A stretch of 17,402 bases of DNA, from assembly GCA_036003885.1 (NCBI GenBank), contig DASYSA010000323.1, forward strand, positions 1-17,402, in the 5' to 3' direction. Source of the stretch: DASYSA01 sp036003885. GTDB taxonomy: Bacteria > Acidobacteriota > Blastocatellia > UBA7656. Below are positions 13,381 to 17,402 of the stretch, in pieces (position 1 is the first letter of the stretch; every line of letters starts with the position of its first letter). Under the pieces are notes generated by a model. That model searched no databases. It saw only the letters and a program-made list of their open reading frames with translations, and had not been told where the DNA came from. Position numbers and translations under genes: made by a program.

Positions 13381-13972
13381 GGTTCAACAACTGCTCGCTC
13401 GGCTGTACACGGACCCGAGAATGCTCGAGGAGTTTCTCTCGGACCGAGAAGGCTTTTACGCGAGACATGCTAACGGCTGCGGTGATTTGATCCGCCAGAT
13501 CGATCCGGGCCAGTTGGAGTTCTTCGCTGTTTCGCTCAGAGCGAAACGCGCAGGGGAGGTGAAGAAGCTGTTGCCGATGACCGTTCGGGCATTGGGGAGC
13601 AGATTCGCGGAAGAGTTCGACGAGTATGCTGCGAGGACGATGGCGAGCGGAGAAAAGAAGCACCTCGCCGACGCGATGGCATTCTGCGAGTGCTTGATTG
13701 AGCGGTCTGAAAGCCTTGACGATTTGACGCTGGAGTCAGCGGCTTTTGAGTTACTGGACTTCAAGGTTCGATTCCACCTGAAATGGGAAGGCAGGGATCC
13801 TGTGGTTGTGGAGGCGAACCCTGGATGGTGGCCGTGGCTGTGGGTGAAGAGATTCTCATACGAACTGCCTGCATTGACTGGCGGTGACTATTTGGACCTA
13901 CGCAAGAGTGAGCGTGTGCGACTCGCGCTATTCGCTCGGCTGCCCGGACTTCGTGGGATCTGGTATTGGTGA
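13367..13972 (+). CDS. MNIO-associated partner protein (SCO6045-like)
   Basis: A 201-residue cytoplasmic protein. The N-terminal half has LLARLYTDPRMLEEFLSD (9-26), QLEFFAVSLRAKRAGEVKKLLP (49-70) and ALGSRFAEEFDEYA (75-88). This pattern is known from proteins encoded beside DUF692 genes, for example the SCO6045 type in actinomycetes, and recalls the DNA-binding-like N-terminal domain of BufC/DUF2063. The C-terminal half is Trp-rich (NPGWWPWLWVKRFSYELP, 151-168) and ends GIWYW. MNIO enzymes generally need such a partner to bind the substrate, so that is the inferred role. The ATG overlaps the MNIO stop by 14 nt; GAGG lies 6 nt upstream. It ends 11 nt from the convergent methyltransferase stop. 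Confidence 0.72.
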   Translation: MSALEVQQLLARLYTDPRMLEEFLSDREGFYARHANGCGDLIRQIDPGQLEFFAVSLRAKRAGEVKKLLPMTVRALGSRFAEEFDEYAARTMASGEKKHLADAMAFCECLIERSESLDDLTLESAAFELLDFKVRFHLKWEGRDPVVVEANPGWWPWLWVKRFSYELPALTGGDYLDLRKSERVRLALFARLPGLRGIWYW

Positions 13973-13983
13973 ATATCTCTCCG

Positions 13984-14607
13984 TTAGGCCTGACTTTTTG
14001 CTGTACCCCGATACATCTCGGAAAGGACTCGAGGAGTGTCTGGAATCAAGAAGCGTTCGAGTGTCACTATCTCGAACCCCGCGTCTTTGATGAGCCGATC
14101 GATGGGCCGATTCATATTGCAGCCGCATCCAACGATCTTCTGAATAGGATTGAACAAGTCCTGGCGTTTCGCTACTCGCGGGTCGTCGCTGCGACCGTGT
14201 TCCAGGAAGACGTACTTTCCATCTCGCTTCAACACCCTCCGAATCTCCGCAAGAGCGGAAGTCACATCGCCAATCGAACAGAGCGTTAGAGTGGTGACTA
14301 CCGAGTCGAAGCTTTTGTCGTCGAAAGGCAGTCGACGGCTCGCATCAAGCTGAAACTGCTCGACCGGCATGCGAGCTTTCGCAATTCTCCTGGCGACTCT
14401 TGAAGGAAGCATTCGCCCCGGTTCAACCACGGTCAGCTTAGTCACCTGCAGGGGATAGTGAGGCAGGTTGAGCCCGGTGCCGAAACCGATCTCCAGCACG
14501 CTGCCTCGCGTGGGCTCAAGCGCGAATTTGCGCTGCTCATCAAAGTACGGGGTCCCGCCCAACCAGTCGAGCACCCTGGGAAAGATGTAGCTGGAGTAGA
14601 GGCCCAT
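13984..14607 (-). CDS. Class I SAM-dependent methyltransferase (METTL7/UbiE-like)
   Basis: A 207-residue methyltransferase of Rossmann fold. Motif I is VLEIGFGTGLNL (37-48); the acidic residue after strand 2 is E62 (VVEPGRM); motif II/III regions are FQLDASRRLPFDDKSFDSVV and CSIGDVTSALAEIRRVLKRDGKYVFLEHG. The segment PIQKIVGCGCNMNRPIDRLIKDAGF resembles that of METTL7-like enzymes, whose human members methylate small thiols. The substrate here is not known. The ATG at 14607 lacks a strong ribosome-binding site and lies 7 nt after the esterase stop, so translation may depend on coupling. It converges on the MNIO operon with an 11-nt gap. Confidence 0.85.
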   Translation of the reverse strand: MGLYSSYIFPRVLDWLGGTPYFDEQRKFALEPTRGSVLEIGFGTGLNLPHYPLQVTKLTVVEPGRMLPSRVARRIAKARMPVEQFQLDASRRLPFDDKSFDSVVTTLTLCSIGDVTSALAEIRRVLKRDGKYVFLEHGRSDDPRVAKRQDLFNPIQKIVGCGCNMNRPIDRLIKDAGFEIVTLERFLIPDTPRVLSEMYRGTAKSQA

Positions 14608-14614
14608 GGCGGAT

Positions 14615-15451
14615 CTAACGAGTCCTCGCCTGGCCAGTATTCTTCGCTGACTTCTCCAACCGGCAACTCAACAACCACTCAAAGAAGTCCGGTTCTGCAT
14701 AAGCCTTAACCCATGAGTCATGCCGGACGCCTTCGTACTCGTTGTACTTGACGTTGCCGCCGGCGGCTTTCAAAGCCTCCACCATCTTGCGCGATTCCGT
14801 TACAGGCACGACCGGATCTGCCCCGCCGTGAAAGACCCACACCGGTGTCTTGCCCACCTTCTGCGCAATCGGCGTGTAGGGGTCCGCCACCGAAGCGAGG
14901 TCGGGAGTTTCAGGCGATCTAGGCGCGGACCCCGGTGGGGGCCGCACGCCGCCGCAAATAACTGCGAAGGCCGCGAACCTGCCTGGGTGAGACGAAGCGA
15001 TTGCCCACGTTCCGTAGCCGCCCATCGACAGGCCAGTCAGATACAGCCGTTCCGGATCTCCGTTGAATTCGGCAATAGACTGGTCAAGCGCCTTCAACGC
15101 GACAGCTTGCATTTCGGGCTCGGTCCACCAGCGATTCTTCAGGCACTGGGGAAGCACCACGATGAAGGGGACTCGGCTGACGTATCGGCGTATGGCGGTG
15201 CCGATGCCGACTTCGGTCTGTACGAGGCCGTCGTCGCCGCGTTCTCCAGCGCCGTGGAGGAAGAGAATGACCGGCCACTTCTTCTTCTTAGTCCAGTTCG
15301 CGGGAACGTAGACTTGAAAAGGAGCGGCCTTCGCTCCGGCGGTGAGCGTGCGGTTTAAGAAGCCGGTCTCCGGCTTACCGGCGGATGCGGATGCGGCAAA
15401 AGCGAATACGCATATCACGGCGGAGAGTGCCATCGCCTGAGTTCTTAACAT
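14615..15451 (-). CDS. Secreted alpha/beta-hydrolase, esterase/PHB-depolymerase-like
   Basis: A 278-residue hydrolase with a signal peptide (about 1-24, cleavage after ASA). Alpha/beta-hydrolase signatures: VILFLHGAGERG (61-72, oxyanion region), nucleophile elbow GLSMGG (140-145, S142), acid D212 in HGGADPVVP and histidine H244 in GVRHDSW, giving a complete Ser-Asp-His triad. Similar proteins are annotated as phospholipase/carboxylesterase or polyhydroxybutyrate-depolymerase-like (LpqC family); the substrate could be an ester of a plant polymer or lipid. AAGGAG lies 6 nt before the ATG. It is the first gene of a pair with the methyltransferase and has its own recognisable promoter. Confidence 0.88.
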   Translation of the reverse strand: MLRTQAMALSAVICVFAFAASASAGKPETGFLNRTLTAGAKAAPFQVYVPANWTKKKKWPVILFLHGAGERGDDGLVQTEVGIGTAIRRYVSRVPFIVVLPQCLKNRWWTEPEMQAVALKALDQSIAEFNGDPERLYLTGLSMGGYGTWAIASSHPGRFAAFAVICGGVRPPPGSAPRSPETPDLASVADPYTPIAQKVGKTPVWVFHGGADPVVPVTESRKMVEALKAAGGNVKYNEYEGVRHDSWVKAYAEPDFFEWLLSCRLEKSAKNTGQARTR

Positions 15452-15468
15452 TCAGTTCTCCTTGAGTG

Positions 15469-15483
15469 CATGGATTGTCCATG
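15469..15483. repeat. Palindrome at the esterase transcription start
   Basis: CATGGA (15469-15474), TTG and TCCATG (15478-15483) form a 6-bp inverted repeat just downstream of the predicted esterase -10 box. It could be an operator or a 5'-UTR hairpin. Confidence 0.4.
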
Positions 15484-15491
15484 AAGGTTTT

Positions 15492-15520
15492 ACTCTACAA
15501 CGAAGCAGGGTGGCTTTCAA
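15492..15520 (-). promoter_or_regulatory. Candidate sigma-70-type promoter of the esterase/methyltransferase pair
   Basis: The minus strand has TTGAAA (15515-15520, five of six), a 17-nt spacer and TAGAGT (15492-15497, four of six). The predicted start near 15485 gives a leader of about 35 nt to the esterase ATG. Confidence 0.5.
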
Positions 15521-15590
15521 AGAAACGAGCTGTCATTTTAGTGCCGCGGGCTTCATTCAAGGTGGGACTCAAGGTGACAGGAAACATCTC

Positions 15591-15793
15591 ATTAACACCC
15601 CACGTCAGCGGGGTGTCTCGTGGGGAACGGTGCTGGCGGAACCGTTTTTAACGGTTTCCGATCCGCCCAACGTAAACTCAATCTTTGTCTGGAATCTGTT
15701 TCGGATGCTGCTGGCTGTCACCAACGGGCCAAACCGTTAAAACGGTTCTCGTCCTCGTCGCGGAACAAACACCCACTGAAGTGGGGTGTTAAT
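15591..15793. repeat. Nested four-hairpin element (BIME/MITE-like)
   Basis: A perfect 13-bp inverted repeat, ATTAACACCCCAC (15591-15603) and GTGGGGTGTTAAT (15781-15793), bounds a 203-nt element. Inside are four local hairpins: ACACCCC/GGGGTGT (15595-15616), AACCGTT/AACGGTT (15640-15656), AACCGTT/AACGGTT (15732-15747) and AACACCCAC/GTGGG(g)TGTT (15768-15790, one bulge), giving the order A-B-B'-A'. It holds no gene and lies between the divergent esterase and M16 protease genes. The design resembles REP/BIME units or a small non-autonomous mobile element; no transposase is nearby. The flanks 15521-15590 and 15794-15925 show no gene; only a weak promoter-like match, TTGCTC-N17-TACGAT, precedes the protease. 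Confidence 0.8.
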
Positions 15794-15925
15794 CAGACTG
15801 CGAGTGCCGCCAACAGTTCGTACCGCAACTTGCTCCGCATTTACATCTCAGTTACGATCTTTTTACCAACGTAATTCAAACTGCGATGAAGGAAAAGCCT
15901 TCTGCCAGCTCAAACGAGGGAAACT

Positions 15926-17251
15926 ATGAAACGATCGGTCCGCGGCGCGAGTCTGAGTCTCGCCCTGCTCTCTGTTGTCTCTTTAGCGACCGGGATGCGC
16001 GCACAGAGTTTTGAGGTCAAGACCCACACTCTCAACAACGGCATGAAGATCCTGGTGCAGGAAGACTCTTCGATTCCAAACGTTGCCCTGTACATCTTCT
16101 ACCGGATAGGCTCGCGCAACGAGCGTCCAGGCACGACAGGCATTTCGCATTTCTTCGAGCACATGATGTTCAACGGCGCCAAGAAATACGGGCCCGGCGA
16201 ATTCGATCGCGTAATGGAGAACGCCGGGGGCAGCAACAACGCCTACACGACAAACGATGTGACGGTATATCAAGACTGGTTTCCGCGATCTACCATGGAG
16301 CTGATCTACGACCTTGAAGCCGATCGCATTCGAGATCTCAGCTTCGATCCGGAGAAGATCGAAAGCGAGCGCGGGGTCGTCGCAAGCGAGCGGCGGACTT
16401 CGGTCGAAAATAACAATTTCGGCCTGCTGTCCGAACTCGTCAGTGCGACCGCCTTCATCGCTCACCCGTACCAGTGGCCCGTCCTGGGCTGGATGTCCGA
16501 TATCGAGGGCTGGACCATCGACGATCTGAAGCGCCACTTTCAGATGGGGTATTCACCCAACAACGCGACGATGGTGGTTGTCGGCGACGTCAAAGCGGAT
16601 GAGATCATCAAGCTCGCCCAGAAGTACATTGAACCGATTCCGTCGCACGATCCTCCGGCTAAGGTGACCACCCGCGAGCCCGAGCAGATCGGCGAGCGGC
16701 GAGTGGTGGCAAAGAAGTTCGCTCAACTGCCTTTGCTGGTTGTCGCCTATCACGTGCCCGAGACCGCGAGCCCGGACTACTATACCCTTCAGGTGATGGA
16801 CGCGATCCTCTTCTCGGGTCAGAGTTCGCGCATGTACCAGCGGCTGGTCGACAAGGATCAGTTGGCGCTGGCCGTGCAGAGCGACTACAGCTTCAGCTTC
16901 GACCCGACTCTGTTCAACGTCATCGCCCAGCCCAAAGAGGGAGTCGCGCCGGAGGCGGTCGAGAAGGCTATCTACGAAGAACTGGACAAGCTGAAGACGG
17001 CGGCCGTTTCAGACCAGGAGATAGAAAAAGCAAAGAATATCCTGCTGGCCGACTTCTACCGCCAGCTGAAGACTATCAGCGGCAAAGCGAACGTGCTCGG
17101 AAGCTACGAGGTTTTCTTCGGCGACTACCGCAAGCTGTTCACCGCCGCCGAGAACTACAGTAAGGTAACCAAAGACGACCTCAAGCGAGTGGTATCGAAG
17201 TACTTCACCGACAAGAATCGCACGGTGGGAACGTTGGCGCCCGAGAAGTAG
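15926..17251 (+). CDS. M16-family zinc metallopeptidase, secreted
   Basis: A 441-residue peptidase of the insulinase/processing-peptidase family (M16B size). Signal peptide about 1-26 (GMRA before QS), so it acts in the periplasm or outside. The inverted zinc motif HFFEH (75-79: H75, E78, H79) is intact, and the third ligand is probably E157 in ERGVVASE, with E150 close by. The C-terminal M16 domain (about 195-380) carries YSPNNATMVVVGDV and the AILFSGQSSRMYQRLVDKDQLA signature. Only one catalytic and one C-terminal half are present, so it should work as a dimer or with a second subunit, possibly encoded by the gene that starts at 17385. GAGGG precedes the ATG by 5-6 nt. Confidence 0.93.
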   Translation: MKRSVRGASLSLALLSVVSLATGMRAQSFEVKTHTLNNGMKILVQEDSSIPNVALYIFYRIGSRNERPGTTGISHFFEHMMFNGAKKYGPGEFDRVMENAGGSNNAYTTNDVTVYQDWFPRSTMELIYDLEADRIRDLSFDPEKIESERGVVASERRTSVENNNFGLLSELVSATAFIAHPYQWPVLGWMSDIEGWTIDDLKRHFQMGYSPNNATMVVVGDVKADEIIKLAQKYIEPIPSHDPPAKVTTREPEQIGERRVVAKKFAQLPLLVVAYHVPETASPDYYTLQVMDAILFSGQSSRMYQRLVDKDQLALAVQSDYSFSFDPTLFNVIAQPKEGVAPEAVEKAIYEELDKLKTAAVSDQEIEKAKNILLADFYRQLKTISGKANVLGSYEVFFGDYRKLFTAAENYSKVTKDDLKRVVSKYFTDKNRTVGTLAPEK

Positions 17252-17384
17252 ACGAATGACCGTGCGACGTTTGGAAGCCGGAATAAGACAGGATGCCGCT
17301 GACTGCACAAAGAGCAAAGAGCGCATTGAAGACTGCGAAGCGCGGGCAAGCTGCCGGACCGCGCGATAAAATTTGGGAGAAGAT

Positions 17385-17402
17385 ATGAAGCGACTGTTCC
17401 GA
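17385..17402 (+). CDS. Start of a gene cut by the window end
   Basis: An ATG at 17385 preceded by GGGAGAAG opens a frame reading MKRLFR, a typical beginning of a signal peptide, up to the end of the window. It follows the M16 peptidase on the same strand after 133 nt without other features. In tandem M16 loci this would be the second subunit, but six residues cannot show it. Confidence 0.5.

Overview
The window is GC-rich, densely coded bacterial DNA from a diderm. It encodes two outer-membrane TonB-dependent receptors, several proteins with signal peptides, and an ECF sigma / membrane protein / periplasmic heavy-metal-sensor trio. The large Oar-type receptor with an N-terminal carboxypeptidase-regulatory-like domain, the sorbosone-type dehydrogenase and the period-7/8 intergenic arrays together suggest Acidobacteriota, perhaps Blastocatellia. 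That assignment is an inference; there is no rRNA or marker gene here.

Layout. Positions 1-10216 lie almost entirely on the minus strand. They hold an Rrf2-family Fe-S-type regulator with a near-consensus promoter, a 1140-residue Oar-like TonB receptor with a long leader, the trio (sigma factor, single-pass membrane protein, LTxxQ-type periplasmic sensor), and a two-gene operon of a PQQ-type sugar/sorbosone dehydrogenase followed by a BtuB-like TonB receptor. Positions 10471-13972 lie on the plus strand: a 65-residue zinc-ribbon protein with an apparently leaderless promoter, then a tightly overlapping four-gene operon. Positions 13984-15451 (minus) hold a SAM methyltransferase and a secreted esterase. 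From 15926 (plus) come a secreted M16 zinc protease and the first codons of another gene.

The most interesting locus is 10840-13972. Its genes are a nucleotidyltransferase-fold protein, a signal-peptide/single-TM protein ending in a Ser/Gly/Cys tail with six cysteines, a DUF692/MNIO (multinuclear non-heme iron oxidase) and an MNIO-associated partner. All four overlap by 4-14 nt. MNIO enzymes with a partner protein modify cysteines of ribosomal peptides in the methanobactin, TglHI, ChrHI and bufferin pathways. Here the natural substrate candidate is the tail of a full-size membrane protein, predicted to face the cytoplasm where the enzyme is. The ribosome-binding site and GTG start of the MNIO gene lie inside the codons of that tail.

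A second theme is intergenic repeats. Four low-complexity elements with unrelated unit sequences but period 7 or 8 occur at 10-54, 605-643, 6314-6560 and 10304-10443. Three of them are built as one short arm facing reverse-complement copies. A fifth, different element at 15591-15793 is a nested set of four hairpins closed by a perfect 13-bp inverted repeat, like a BIME or MITE.
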